In this document: piece after piece, positions 28,060-38,408 of the stretch
Layout of the letters: every line of letters starts with the position of its first letter
Position numbering within the stretch: the first letter of the stretch is position 1
DNA from: Gammaproteobacteria bacterium
Lineage (GTDB): Bacteria; Pseudomonadota; Gammaproteobacteria; HK1
Assembly: GCA_021773635.1 (NCBI GenBank)
Contig: JAJFJV010000025.1
Location: forward strand, 62,001 to 126,000
Direction of reading: 5' to 3'
DNA length: 64,000 nucleotides
Position numbers and translations under genes: made by a program
The notes under the pieces: generated by a model
Told to the model about the DNA's origin: nothing
Seen by the model: only the letters and a program-made list of their open reading frames with translations
The model's database searches: none

Positions 28060-29004
28060 ATGCCCGATCACGCTATTTCCCCACCGGTCATTTTCCTCAT
28101 GGGTCCCACCGCGAGTGGCAAGACCGAGGTGGCGCTAGAACTCAGTACACATCTCCCCTGTGACATCGTTAGTGTGGATTCCGCGCTGGTCTACCGAGGC
28201 CTGGATATTGGCAGTGGCAAGCCATCGCCTGAAGTGCTTGCCGCCTTTCCCCATCGCCTGGTGGATATCTGCGAACCCACCGAGATCTATTCCGCCGCAC
28301 GCTTTCGCACAGATGCCTTGGGCGAGATTGCTGAAATTCGGGATCGTGGACGAATTCCCCTGCTGGTAGGGGGAACCGGACTCTATTTTCGTGCCCTCCA
28401 GCATGGCCTTTCGACATTGCCGTCGGCGAATGCGGAAATCCGCCAGCGCCTGCTACATGAAGCGGAAAGTGCCGGCTGGGATATTCTGCACCAGCGTCTG
28501 CAGACACTTGACCCGGCTGCGGCTGCGCGCCTGCATCCCCGGGATACCCAGCGTCTGCAGCGTGCCCTGGAGATCATTGAGTTGACCGGTCGGCCCATGA
28601 GCGAGCAGTGGGCCAGACCTAGGGAAGGGTATTTGACGGGCCCTGTATTGACCGTGATTCTGGCGCCGGCGCAGCGAAAAATACTCCACCAGGCTATTGC
28701 CCGGCGCTTTCAGGCGATGCTTGGTGCTGGTCTGATTGCCGAAGTAGAGTCGCTGCGTGCCAATCCCGGCCTGGAGCCGGCGTTACCTGCGGTGCGGGCG
28801 GTGGGTTATCGGCAGGTTTGGGCCTATCTCGATGGTCTATGGGATTATCCAACCATGGTGGAAAAGGCCTTGGTTGCCACCCGTCAGCTGGCCAAGCGCC
28901 AACTGACGTGGCTGCGGGGTGAGGCCGGAGCGCGCTGGTTCGATTGCCAGGACCCCGGGCTACATAATGCCGTCCGGGCCTGGCTCTCTCTACGGCTCGG
29001 CTAG
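28060..29004 (+). CDS. miaA: tRNA dimethylallyltransferase
   Basis: Adds a dimethylallyl group to A37 of tRNAs reading UNN codons. The P-loop [11 protein letters not shown] (residues 12-22), [16 protein letters not shown] and [10 protein letters not shown] are all characteristic, as are the later [12 protein letters not shown] and RAVGYRQVW. Length is 314 aa. ATG 28060 lies 8 bp after the mutL stop, the standard gammaproteobacterial mutL-miaA-hfq order. Confidence 0.96.
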   Translation: MPDHAISPPVIFLMGPTASGKTEVALELSTHLPCDIVSVDSALVYRGLDIGSGKPSPEVLAAFPHRLVDICEPTEIYSAARFRTDALGEIAEIRDRGRIPLLVGGTGLYFRALQHGLSTLPSANAEIRQRLLHEAESAGWDILHQRLQTLDPAAAARLHPRDTQRLQRALEIIELTGRPMSEQWARPREGYLTGPVLTVILAPAQRKILHQAIARRFQAMLGAGLIAEVESLRANPGLEPALPAVRAVGYRQVWAYLDGLWDYPTMVEKALVATRQLAKRQLTWLRGEAGARWFDCQDPGLHNAVRAWLSLRLG

Positions 29005-29053
29005 GCCGCGCACATATGGTTTATACTCAGGTCGCAGAAATGCTCCACAGATC

Positions 29054-29065
29054 CTGGCCGGCCAG
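29054..29065. other. 12-bp perfect palindrome in the hfq leader
   Basis: CTGGCCGGCCAG sits 78 bp before the hfq start, within the 139-bp miaA-hfq gap. TATACT at 29022-29027 is a -10-like hexamer without a convincing -35. The palindrome may form a leader hairpin; no function is assigned. Confidence 0.3.
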
Positions 29066-29143
29066 CCAGGAACCGGCAAGGACACCGGCGGGTCACAAAC
29101 GTACTGTGGAAGCCATAATAAAAGTGAGTCAGGAGGAAAGACC

Positions 29144-29392
29144 ATGAGCAAAGGACAATCATTACAGGACCCTTTTCTGAATGCCCTGCGTAAAGAGCGT
29201 ATGCCGGTTGCCATCTTTTTGATCAATGGCATCAAGTTACAGGGGCAGATCGAATCCTTTGACCAGTTCGTGGTGCTGCTAAAAAATTCCGTCAGTCAGA
29301 TGGTCTATAAACACGCGATTTCCACTGTTGTTCCCGCGCGTAATATCAAGCTTCCTCGTCATGATGAAGAGGATGGCGACGACCACGAATAA
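29144..29392 (+). CDS. hfq: RNA chaperone Hfq
   Basis: Hexameric Sm-like protein that pairs small RNAs with mRNAs. The 82-aa sequence keeps Gln8 and Asp9 of the proximal U-binding face (SLQDPFLN), Sm1 ([19 protein letters not shown]) and Sm2 with Tyr55-Lys56-His57. The short acidic tail ([10 protein letters not shown]) is unusual in carrying seven acidic residues. The start has a near-perfect AGGAGGA seven bases upstream; the open frame reaching back to 28919 overlaps miaA and is rejected. Confidence 0.98.
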   Translation: MSKGQSLQDPFLNALRKERMPVAIFLINGIKLQGQIESFDQFVVLLKNSVSQMVYKHAISTVVPARNIKLPRHDEEDGDDHE

Positions 29393-29457
29393 AGTAACCG
29401 TCATTACCGTTTTCAGCTGGACGAAAGGGGCACCGCCGTTGTCTCTGGAAAGCCTTT

Positions 29458-30741
29458 TTGTTTGAGCGCCCCGAGGGTGGTTCCGCCGCCGTTCTTGTCC
29501 ACCTTGAATTTCATGATGCCGCCATTCACGAGGAGGTTGGGGAATTCCGCGAACTGGTAATTTCCGCGGGCGCCGAGCCGCTTGTGCTGATCGGTGGCCG
29601 CCGGCGGGCACCGGATGCGCGTTATTTTGTTGGTCGGGGCAAGGCCGAGGAGATTCGCCAGCAGGTGCAGGAAACCGGCGCGGAACTGGTGATCTTTGAT
29701 CACGCGCTCAATCCGGGGCAGGAGCGCAATCTTGAACAGTTGTTGCAGTGTCGTGTGCTGGACCGCACCGGGCTGATTCTCGACATTTTCGCCCAGCGCG
29801 CCCAGAGTTTTGAAGGCAAGCTGCAGGTGGAGCTGGCGCAACTGCGCCACCTTTCTACCCGTCTGGTACGCGGCTGGACGCATCTTGAGCGCCAGAAGGG
29901 TGGCATCGGTTTACGTGGCCCGGGTGAAAAACAGCTGGAGACCGATCGCCGGTTGTTGAACGCCCGCATCAAGCAGATCAACCACCGCTTGGACGGGGTC
30001 GAGAAGCGCCGCGAACTGAGTCGCCGTTCACGCCGCAAGGCCGACGTGCCCGTGATCTCGCTGGTGGGCTATACCAACGCCGGAAAATCCAGCCTCTTCA
30101 ATCGCTTGAGTGGGGCCAATGTGCTTGCCGAAGATCGCCTGTTTGCGACCCTGGATCCTACTCTGCGACGGGTCACGGCGGAGGGTGCCGGACCCTTTGT
30201 GCTGGCCGATACGGTAGGTTTTATCCGCCACTTGCCCCACGATTTGGTGGCCGCCTTCCGCGCCACCCTGGAGGAGACCCGGAACGCCAGCCTATTGTTT
30301 CACGTCATTGATGCGGCGGCTCCCGAGCGCGAACAGCGCATCGCTCAGGTCAACGAGGTATTGGAGGAGATTGGGGCCGGCGGGGTGCCGCAGATTGAGG
30401 TTTACAACAAGGTGGATCTGATGACGGGCCAGCTGCCACGGCTGGAGCGGGATAGCGAGGGAGCCATCCAGCGGGCCTGGGTCTCTGCTAGCACCGGGGC
30501 GGGTGTATCACTGTTGCGTGATTTGCTGGTGGAGCGTTATGCCAGGCGCATGGTGCATTGTGAGGTGCGATTGTCTCCGGCCGAGGGGCGCTTGCGGGCG
30601 CGTTTGTTTGAGCTGGGGAAAATCCTCCACGAAGAGACAGATGAAAACGGGGTCTGGACCCTGAAGGTGGAGATCGAACCTTCTCTGCTAGAGAAGCTGT
30701 GCCGTGACGAGGGTTTGGATCGTGCTGCTATTGCGGCCTGA
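29458..30741 (+). CDS. hflX: Ribosome-associated GTPase HflX
   Basis: GTPase that splits stalled 70S ribosomes, notably under heat stress. The N-terminal HflX domain (FVGRGKAEEI, FDHALNPGQERNLEQL, WTHLERQKGGIGLRGPGEKQ) precedes the G domain with G1 GYTNAGKSSLF, G3 DTVGF and G4 NKVD. TTG 29458 is preferred because the family N-terminus begins MFERPEGG-like exactly there and GGAAAG lies upstream. At 427 aa it matches E. coli HflX. hfq precedes it by 65 bp. Confidence 0.95.
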   Translation: MFERPEGGSAAVLVHLEFHDAAIHEEVGEFRELVISAGAEPLVLIGGRRRAPDARYFVGRGKAEEIRQQVQETGAELVIFDHALNPGQERNLEQLLQCRVLDRTGLILDIFAQRAQSFEGKLQVELAQLRHLSTRLVRGWTHLERQKGGIGLRGPGEKQLETDRRLLNARIKQINHRLDGVEKRRELSRRSRRKADVPVISLVGYTNAGKSSLFNRLSGANVLAEDRLFATLDPTLRRVTAEGAGPFVLADTVGFIRHLPHDLVAAFRATLEETRNASLLFHVIDAAAPEREQRIAQVNEVLEEIGAGGVPQIEVYNKVDLMTGQLPRLERDSEGAIQRAWVSASTGAGVSLLRDLLVERYARRMVHCEVRLSPAEGRLRARLFELGKILHEETDENGVWTLKVEIEPSLLEKLCRDEGLDRAAIAA

Positions 30742-30852
30742 CGAGGGGCGCAACGGTGTCAAAACGTGGCCTTTTCTGCCCGGACTTGGCACAATGCCGC
30801 CTTTGCCCACGGGGGCTCCCTGAGCGGTGTTGCGGGTCCCTGGAAGGCTGTT

Positions 30853-30878
30853 CTTGAAGAGTTCCTGTTTACCCGACT
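30853..30878 (+). promoter_or_regulatory. Candidate sigma-32 (heat-shock) promoter upstream of hflK
   Basis: CTTGAA (30853-30858) matches the sigma-32 -35 consensus exactly and CCCGACT (30872-30878) matches the -10 CCCCATNT partly, with a 13-bp spacer. It lies in the 241-bp gap between hflX and hflK, 104 bp before the hflK start. Confidence 0.35.
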
Positions 30879-30982
30879 CCGGATAAAGTGTTCCCGGCCG
30901 TCTTATATGACGGAGGGCTTGGGCAGGGATAGTGCAAACAGTGATTGCCAATGTGAATTCATTGGTAATCGGAGACGATTTT

Positions 30983-32176
30983 ATGGCGTGGAATCAACCC
31001 GGTGGCGGGAATGGTGGAGACAAGGATCCTTGGGGTAACCGTGGCGGGCAGGCGGGCCCACCGGATCTGGACGAGGCCCTGCGCAAGCTGCAGGCGATGC
31101 TCGGCGGTTTGTTCAAGGGGGGTAAATCCTCGGGTACTCCATCGGCTGGTGGCCGCGGACCCGGTGCCCCGGGACTGGGCCTGATTCTTGTTCTGGCGGT
31201 TTTGGGATGGCTGGCTGCCGGCGTTTACATCGTCGAGCCAGCGGAAGTGGGCGTGGTGTTGCGCTTCGGAAAATACAGCCACAGTACCGGTTCGGGCCCG
31301 CACTGGGCGCCTTACTTCATCGACTCGGTGGAGAAGGTGAACGTGGAAGAGGTGCGTAACGCAGAGATCGGCTTTCGTAGTGCCAGTGGCAGCAATGCCG
31401 GGGTCCCGCATGAATCACTGATGCTGACCAAGGATGAAAACATCATCGATATCCAGTTTGCCGTGCAGTATCGGGTCAAGGATGCGCCGGACTTCCTCTT
31501 CCAGGTACGTGATCCAGAGATGACCCTGCGTCAGGCGACCGAGAGTGCGGTGCGCGAGATCGTGGGCAAGAGCAACATGGACTTCGTGATCACCGAGGGA
31601 CGTGAGCAGGTGGCTTCCCGGGTGAAGTTGTTGACCCAGGATATTCTCGACCGCTACAAGGCCGGCTTGCAGATCTCCGCGATCAATATGCAGAGCGCGC
31701 AGCCGCCACGGGAGGTGCAGGAGGCTTTTTCCGATGCGGTGCGTGCCCGAGAGGATGAGCAGCGCAAGAAAAATGAGGCGCGTGCTTACGCGGCCGATAT
31801 TCTGCCCAAGGCGCGTGGTGAGGCCAGTGCCATGAAGGAACGCGCGGTCGCCTACAAGCAACGGGTAGAGACCGTGGCGCGAGGTGAAAGCAGTCGCTTT
31901 CTCAAGGTGCTGGAGGAGTATCACAAAGCCCCCGGGGTAACCCGTCAGCGTCTTTATCTGGACGCCATGGAATCCGTGCTTTCCCGTTCCAGCAAGGTCT
32001 TGGTGGATACTGAGGGTGGCAACAACCTGATGTTGTTGCCGCTGGACAAGCTGATTTCAAAAAGTGCCGGAGCAGCAACGGATACGGCGACTGGCAGCGG
32101 TCGTGATACCACCGAGGAGATCCTCCGCGGTTTACGTCAGCCGAACGATCGGCGTAGCGGGAGGAGCCGCCCATGA
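30983..32176 (+). CDS. hflK: FtsH protease modulator HflK
   Basis: Inner-membrane SPFH/prohibitin-family protein that with HflC encloses and regulates FtsH. A Gly-rich cytoplasmic N-terminus (MAWNQPGGGNGGDKDPWG) is followed by one membrane helix (about residues 65-82) and the SPFH domain beginning EPAEVGVVLRFGKY. The late segment RAREDEQRKKNEARAYAADILPKARGEA is the family helical region. ATG 30983 has GGAGA upstream; the open frame extends 17 codons further. Its stop overlaps hflC (ATGA). Confidence 0.95.
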   Translation: MAWNQPGGGNGGDKDPWGNRGGQAGPPDLDEALRKLQAMLGGLFKGGKSSGTPSAGGRGPGAPGLGLILVLAVLGWLAAGVYIVEPAEVGVVLRFGKYSHSTGSGPHWAPYFIDSVEKVNVEEVRNAEIGFRSASGSNAGVPHESLMLTKDENIIDIQFAVQYRVKDAPDFLFQVRDPEMTLRQATESAVREIVGKSNMDFVITEGREQVASRVKLLTQDILDRYKAGLQISAINMQSAQPPREVQEAFSDAVRAREDEQRKKNEARAYAADILPKARGEASAMKERAVAYKQRVETVARGESSRFLKVLEEYHKAPGVTRQRLYLDAMESVLSRSSKVLVDTEGGNNLMLLPLDKLISKSAGAATDTATGSGRDTTEEILRGLRQPNDRRSGRSRP

Positions 32177-33045
32177 TAAATCAGTTGAAGGCCTTGGCCG
32201 TATTGCTGGTGTTGGCGGGCGTGCTCGCTTCGGGCAGCCTGTTTGTGGTGGAAGAGCGTGATCTGGCCATCAAGTTTCAGCTTGGCAAGATCATTCGCTC
32301 CGACTATAGCCCGGGGCTGTATTTCAAGATCCCGCTGTTGCAAAGCGTGAAGAAGTTCGACCGTCGGGTGCAGACCCTGGATTCGGAGCCGGAGCTCTAC
32401 CTCACCAGCGAGAAGAAAAACGTCAAGGTGGATTCCTTTGTGAAGTGGCGGGTCAAGGATGTAGAGCGTTACTTTACGGCTACCGGCGGCAATGCACTGC
32501 GGGCGGCCTCGCGCCTTTCTACGGTGGCGCAGAAACGGCTTAAGGATGAATTCGGCAAGCGCACTATTCGCGAGGTGGTCTCAGGTGAGCGTACCGACAT
32601 GATGAGTGCGCTGAGCGTGGCCCTTGACGAGGAAGCCGTACCCTTTGGAATTCAGATCGTCGATGTGCGGGTCAAGCGCATTGATTTGCCGGAAAATGTG
32701 AGCAACTCGGTATTCCAGCGGATGTCGGCAGAGCGTAAGGAAGTGGCCCAGATGTTTCGTTCCCGGGGTTCCGAGGCGGCCAAGGTGATTCGGGCCAAGG
32801 CGGATCGTGAGCGTGAAGTGTTGCTCGCGGAGGCCCAGAGTGCGGCGGAACAGTTGCGTGGTGAGGGTGATGGCGCGGCCGCCGAGATCTATGCCAATGC
32901 CTATCAAAAGGATGCGGAATTTTATGCCTTTTATCGCAGCATCAATGCCTATCGCAATACCTTTTCCAATCCTTCTGACGTGTTGGTGCTTAGTCCTGAG
33001 GGTGATTTTTTCCGCTACTTCAGCAAGCGCAAGGGTGGCAAGTAG
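32173..33045 (+). CDS. hflC: FtsH protease modulator HflC
   Basis: Partner of HflK in the membrane complex around FtsH. An N-terminal membrane helix (residues 6-26) is followed by an SPFH domain (VVEERDLAIKFQLGKI, DRRVQTLDSEPELYLTSEKK, VKWRV) and the helical tail FRSRGSEAAKVIRAKADRER ending in YFSKRKGGK. The 290-aa length is standard. Translation is probably coupled to hflK. Confidence 0.96.
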   Translation: MINQLKALAVLLVLAGVLASGSLFVVEERDLAIKFQLGKIIRSDYSPGLYFKIPLLQSVKKFDRRVQTLDSEPELYLTSEKKNVKVDSFVKWRVKDVERYFTATGGNALRAASRLSTVAQKRLKDEFGKRTIREVVSGERTDMMSALSVALDEEAVPFGIQIVDVRVKRIDLPENVSNSVFQRMSAERKEVAQMFRSRGSEAAKVIRAKADREREVLLAEAQSAAEQLRGEGDGAAAEIYANAYQKDAEFYAFYRSINAYRNTFSNPSDVLVLSPEGDFFRYFSKRKGGK

Positions 33046-33090
33046 TCGGGGGAGACGCTCGGTCCGGTTGAGCGTTCGCCGGACGTGTTG

Positions 33091-33276
33091 ATGTGGCAGG
33101 ATTTATGGGCCGCCCTGGCATTGGTACTGATCATCGAGGGCGTTATGCCCTTTCTTAATCCCCGGGGCTTGCGCCGGACCATGCAGTTGTTAAGCGAGAT
33201 AAGTGACAATACGCTGCGTTTTGTGGGCCTCAGCTGCATGGTCGTCGGCACCATCCTGCTGGCCCTGATTAGATAA
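33091..33276 (+). CDS. DUF2065 (YjeT-like) membrane protein
   Basis: A 61-aa protein with two hydrophobic helices (about residues 5-21 and 42-60) joined by NPRGLRRTMQLLSEISDNTLR, typical of DUF2065. It lies between hflC and hisZ/purA in many gammaproteobacteria, as here. ATG 33091 is chosen over the adjacent in-frame GTG 33085 and TTG 33088. Function is unknown. Confidence 0.88.
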   Translation: MWQDLWAALALVLIIEGVMPFLNPRGLRRTMQLLSEISDNTLRFVGLSCMVVGTILLALIR

Positions 33277-33288
33277 TAGTGGTGCACT

Positions 33289-34479
33289 ATGCAGACTAGC
33301 CCCGATCGCTGGTTATTACCCGAAGGTATCGATGAGATCGTGCCTCCGCAGGCGGTACATTTTGAGTCGTTGCGCCGCCGGCTGCTGGACCTTTTCGGTA
33401 CCTGGGGTTACGAGTTAGTCATCCCGCCTTTTATCGAGTATCTGGAATCACTCCATATCAGCGCCGGGAGCGATCTGGAGTTGCAAACCTTCAAGCTGAC
33501 CGACCAGCTCACCGGTCGGCTCATGGCGGTGCGAGCAGACATGACCCCGCAGGTGGCGCGTATCGATGCACATCATCTGCAACGCGAGGGGCCGGTTCGT
33601 CTGTGTTATATGGGCACCGTGTTGCACACCCGTCCCGACGGCTTTTCCCATAGCCGCAGCCCCTTTCAGGTAGGCGCGGAGCTATATGGATATGCGGGCA
33701 TTGAAAGTGATGTCGAGGTGCTTTGCCTGATGCTTGCGACCCTTGAAGCCGCCGGGGCCAAAGGTGTCCATCTGGATCTTGGGCACGTGGGAATATTTCA
33801 GGCGTTGGTGGGCAAGTTAAAGCTGGGTGAGCAGGGGGAGGCGGAGCTATTAGATGCCCTGCAGCGCAAGGCACATGCGGAAATAGCGGCCTTGCTGGAA
33901 AGTCACCAGGTAACAGCGGCGGAGATAAAGCGGATTACCGGGCTGGCTGATCTCAATGGTGGGTCCGAGGTCTTGCCGCGGGCGCGACATCTGCTAAAAG
34001 GGAGCGGTGAGGTGGTACTGGCCGCCCTTGCAGCGTTGGAAGAACTTGAGCGGGTAATGACGACACGGGCGCCGGGCGTGGCGTTGCACTTCGATCTGGC
34101 CGAATTGCGGGGTTATCGCTATCACCCGGGACTGGTGTTTGCTGCCTTCGTGCCGGGACACGGTCAGGAGGTGGCACGCGGCGGGCGTTACGATGGCATC
34201 GGCGCGGCCTTTGGGCGCAGCCGTCCGGCCACCGGCTTTAGCACTGACCTCAACACTTTGATGGTACTTGGCGGTGGCGGGCAAGAGCAGGCTGTCGGGC
34301 GTGTTTTCGCACCGTGGTCTGATGCGCCGGGGCTGTTGAAAGCCATTGATGATTTGCGGGCGCGTGGCGAGCAGGTGGTACAGGGGCTTCCCGACCAGGC
34401 TGAGGGGCCACGGGAGATGGATTGTGACTGCGAGCTGATGGAGGTCGATGGCGCCTGGGTGCCACGGCCGCTTGTCTGA
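33289..34479 (+). CDS. hisZ: ATP phosphoribosyltransferase regulatory subunit HisZ
   Basis: Catalytically inactive paralogue of histidyl-tRNA synthetase that forms the regulatory half of the short-form HisG-HisZ enzyme, the first step of histidine synthesis. The class II fold is visible (RLLDLFGTWGYELVIPPFIEYLE, LMAVRADMTPQVARI, and the late VARGGRYDGIGAAFGRSRPATGFS), while the anticodon-binding domain is absent, leaving 396 aa. It follows the DUF2065 gene by 12 bp. Its presence implies a short HisG elsewhere in the genome. Confidence 0.94.
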   Translation: MQTSPDRWLLPEGIDEIVPPQAVHFESLRRRLLDLFGTWGYELVIPPFIEYLESLHISAGSDLELQTFKLTDQLTGRLMAVRADMTPQVARIDAHHLQREGPVRLCYMGTVLHTRPDGFSHSRSPFQVGAELYGYAGIESDVEVLCLMLATLEAAGAKGVHLDLGHVGIFQALVGKLKLGEQGEAELLDALQRKAHAEIAALLESHQVTAAEIKRITGLADLNGGSEVLPRARHLLKGSGEVVLAALAALEELERVMTTRAPGVALHFDLAELRGYRYHPGLVFAAFVPGHGQEVARGGRYDGIGAAFGRSRPATGFSTDLNTLMVLGGGGQEQAVGRVFAPWSDAPGLLKAIDDLRARGEQVVQGLPDQAEGPREMDCDCELMEVDGAWVPRPLV

Positions 34480-34506
34480 ACGGCATTTGAGCGGAAACTA
34501 AGGCAG

Positions 34507-34570
34507 GGCGCGCCGTGTGCGCCGCACGATGGTGGTTGTAGCAGGGCCATGGTGGATAGGGTCCACCCTA
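34507..34570. repeat. Pair of intergenic hairpins (REP-like) between hisZ and purA
   Basis: First hairpin: GGCGC (34507-34511) with GCGCC (34519-34523). Second: GGTGGA (34551-34556) with TCCACC (34562-34567), which alternatively folds as TAGGGT/ACCCTA. The style, G+C hairpins with a GGGTGGA-like core, resembles the short dispersed repeats common in proteobacterial intergenic DNA. Only these copies were noticed in the window. Confidence 0.45.
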
Positions 34571-34576
34571 CCTTGA

Positions 34577-35940
<1,364 letters not shown>

Positions 35941-35941
<1 letters not shown>

Positions 35942-35955
35942 TCGCCCTAGGCGAT
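35941..35955. terminator. Hairpin spanning the convergent purA and aldolase stops
   Basis: ATCGCC (35941-35946) and GGCGAT (35950-35955) form a perfect stem; the 3-nt loop CTA is the complement of the aldolase stop codon, and the first base is the last base of the purA stop. No T tract follows on either strand, so bidirectional terminator function is only possible. Confidence 0.35.
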
Positions 35956-36999
35956 AGTTACCTCGGGAGACAAATACACGTCCTGAATGGCGTGCAGCAG
36001 GCGGATGCCCTCGGACATGGGTTTCTGGAAGGCCTTGCGGCCGGAGATCATGCCCATGCCGCCGGCCCGCTTGTTAATCACCGCCGTGCGTACTGCCTGG
36101 TGGAGATCATCCTTGCCACCGGAGGCGCCACCGGAGTTGATCAATCCCGCTCGCCCCATGTAGCAATTGGCCACCTGGTAGCGCACCAGGTCGATGGGGT
36201 GATCACTGCATAGTTTGTCGTAGACCAGGGGATGGGTTTTTCCGAAGCCAATAGCGCTGTAGCCACCGTTATTCTCCGCCTGTTTTTGTTTGACGATATC
36301 AGCCTCAATGGTGGCAGCCAGATGGTTGGCCTGGCCAGTGAGGTCCGCGGAGGCATGGTAGTCGGTGCCCTCGTGCTTGAAGGCCGAATTGCGGAGATAG
36401 GCCCACAGCACCGTGACCATGCCCAGCTCGTGGGCGTGGGCAAAGGCCTCACTGACCTCCATGATCTGTCGACGTGATTCATTCGAGCCATAAAAAATCG
36501 TGGCCCCTACGGCGATAGCACCCAGATCAAAGGCCTGGTCGACGCTGGCAAACAGGGTCTGATCGAAACTGTTGGGATAGGTCAGTAGCTCGTTATGGTT
36601 GAGCTTGACCAGAAAGGGGATGCGATGGGCGTATGCGCGGCTAACCGACCCCAGTACGCCCAAGGTAGAAACCACCGCGTTACAACCCCCCTCCATGGCA
36701 AGGCGAACGATATTTTCCGGATCGAAATAGATAGGATTGGGGGCAAAGGAGGCGCCACCTGAATGTTCCACGCCCTGGTCCACGGGTAGCAGGGAAAGAT
36801 AACCGCTGCCGGCAGTGCGGCCGTGATTGTAAAGGGTTTGCAGATTACGCAGCAGCGCCGGTGTGCGGTCGCTCTGGGCTACCACTCGATCAATAAAATC
36901 GGGCCCGGGCAGATGCAACAGGGAGTGCGGGATGCCTACACACTCATAGTCCAGCAGTTCTCTTGCCTCGCTGCCCAGTAAAGCTTGAATATCGGTCAT
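35947..36999 (-). CDS. fbaB: Class I fructose-bisphosphate aldolase (FbaB/DhnA family)
   Basis: Schiff-base aldolase interconverting fructose 1,6-bisphosphate with two triose phosphates. The 350-aa protein equals E. coli FbaB in length. Family segments include [34 protein letters not shown] (strand with Lys), the later [18 protein letters not shown] phosphate loop and [15 protein letters not shown]. Related enzymes can act on other substrates, so the exact activity is inferred. ATG 36999 has AGGGGGA upstream. It is convergent with purA, 5 bp apart. Confidence 0.9.
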   Translation of the reverse strand: MTDIQALLGSEARELLDYECVGIPHSLLHLPGPDFIDRVVAQSDRTPALLRNLQTLYNHGRTAGSGYLSLLPVDQGVEHSGGASFAPNPIYFDPENIVRLAMEGGCNAVVSTLGVLGSVSRAYAHRIPFLVKLNHNELLTYPNSFDQTLFASVDQAFDLGAIAVGATIFYGSNESRRQIMEVSEAFAHAHELGMVTVLWAYLRNSAFKHEGTDYHASADLTGQANHLAATIEADIVKQKQAENNGGYSAIGFGKTHPLVYDKLCSDHPIDLVRYQVANCYMGRAGLINSGGASGGKDDLHQAVRTAVINKRAGGMGMISGRKAFQKPMSEGIRLLHAIQDVYLSPEVTIA

Positions 37000-37095
37000 T
37001 GCGGATTCCCCCTGTCGGAATAAGCTCATACACTGAAAAATATAGCAGTCCTTGAGTGAAAATCACGGACTGGAATTTTATCTCCGAGGAATATG

Positions 37096-38172
37096 ATGAG
37101 CATGCACTTCATCCGCGACTGGTTCAGAAGACATTTTTCCGACCCGCAGGTTGTGGGTCTCGGGGTCATCCTGATTTCCCTGTCGGCCGCAGTGCTGCTG
37201 GTGGGAGATCTGCTGGCGCCAGTGATTGCCAGTCTGGTCATTGCCTATCTGCTGGAGGGTCCGGTGGCCGGCGGTGAGCGGCGCGGGATGCCACGACTAT
37301 GCGGTGTGTGGCTGGTATTCCTGGCCTTCATGGCCTTTCTGGTGCTGGTGGTTTTTGGCATCTTGCCGCTGCTTTCGCGTCAGCTTACCCAACTGGCCCA
37401 GCAACTGCCGGGCATGGTGGCCCATGGCCAGGCGGCGCTGCTGGATCTGCCGGCACGCTACCCTCAGCTCTTTTCCGAGGCCCAGGTCAACGAGATCATC
37501 GCCTCTCTGCGCGGTGAGCTGGGGCTGTTGGGGCAGAAGGTGCTGTCCTGGTCGCTGGCCTCGGTGCTGGGGCTGCTGACCCTTGCGGTCTATCTGGTGA
37601 TCATGCCGTTACTGGTATTTTTCTTTCTAAAGGATAAACAGGCGCTGGTGGCCTGGGCTACGTGTTATCTGCCGCGCAAGCGCAGCCTCATTGCCCGGGT
37701 CTGGGAGGATGTGGACCGGCAGATTGGCAATTATGTGCGCGGAAAATTCATCGAGATCCTGGTAATTTGGGTGACCACCTTCATCACCCTGAAATTACTG
37801 AATATGCAATTCGCCATGCTGCTTTCCGTGCTGGTAGGGCTTTCCGTGCTCATCCCCTATGTGGGTGCGGTGGTGGTGACCCTGCCGGTGCTGGTCATCG
37901 CCTATTTCCAGTGGGGCTTCGGCACTGATTTCTACTTTGCCCTGGGGGCCTATACGGTCATTCAGGCCCTAGATGGAAATCTGCTGGTGCCGCTGCTTTT
38001 TTCCGAGGTGGTTAATCTGCACCCGGTCGCCATCGTGGTTGCCATTCTGGTATTTGGTGGCCTGTGGGGTTTCTGGGGGGTGTTTTTTGCCATCCCCCTC
38101 GCCACCCTGGTCCAGGCGGTGCTGAAGGCCTGGCCTTCGATTCCACCGGCCGGGGCGGAGGAGGCTGGATGA
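37096..38172 (+). CDS. AI-2E family (PerM/YhhT-like) permease
   Basis: A polytopic inner-membrane protein of 358 aa with about eight helices. Typical family features are the paired N-terminal helices, an amphipathic middle (LSRQLTQLAQQLPGMVAHG), FFFLKDKQALVAW, and the C-terminal LSVLIPYVGAVVVTLPVLVI and ALDGNLLVPLLFSEVVNLHP motifs. Some members export autoinducer-2 or act as Na+/H+ antiporters; substrate is unknown here. ATG 37096 has GAGGA 5 nt upstream; 37093 and 37102 are alternatives. It overlaps the next gene by ATGA. Confidence 0.87.
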   Translation: MSMHFIRDWFRRHFSDPQVVGLGVILISLSAAVLLVGDLLAPVIASLVIAYLLEGPVAGGERRGMPRLCGVWLVFLAFMAFLVLVVFGILPLLSRQLTQLAQQLPGMVAHGQAALLDLPARYPQLFSEAQVNEIIASLRGELGLLGQKVLSWSLASVLGLLTLAVYLVIMPLLVFFFLKDKQALVAWATCYLPRKRSLIARVWEDVDRQIGNYVRGKFIEILVIWVTTFITLKLLNMQFAMLLSVLVGLSVLIPYVGAVVVTLPVLVIAYFQWGFGTDFYFALGAYTVIQALDGNLLVPLLFSEVVNLHPVAIVVAILVFGGLWGFWGVFFAIPLATLVQAVLKAWPSIPPAGAEEAG

Positions 38173-38408
38173 CCTCCCCGGTTTTAACCCTCTACGGTAG
38201 CCCGCAGTGTCACCTTTGCGATGAGATGCAGGCCGCGTTGCGGCCCTGGCAGACGCGCCTTGGCTTCAGCCTTGTTCATGTGGCCATTGAGAGTGATCCG
38301 AAATTGGAAAAACGTTTTCGAAAAAAGATTCCCTGCCTGCATTTCGAGGGTCGGGAGATCTGCCATTACCATTTGGATGAAACCGCATTGCAGGAGTGTC
38401 TCGGGTGA
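38169..38408 (+). CDS. Glutaredoxin-like family protein (DUF836-type)
   Basis: A 79-aa thioredoxin-fold protein beginning MTSPVLTLYGSPQCHLCDEM. The redox CHLC motif is at residues 14-17 and KKIPCLHFEG contains the cis-Pro (IPCL). Such proteins are predicted small disulfide reductases. It overlaps the permease and Nudix genes by 4 bp each, so the three form a tight operon. Confidence 0.85.
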   Translation: MTSPVLTLYGSPQCHLCDEMQAALRPWQTRLGFSLVHVAIESDPKLEKRFRKKIPCLHFEGREICHYHLDETALQECLG

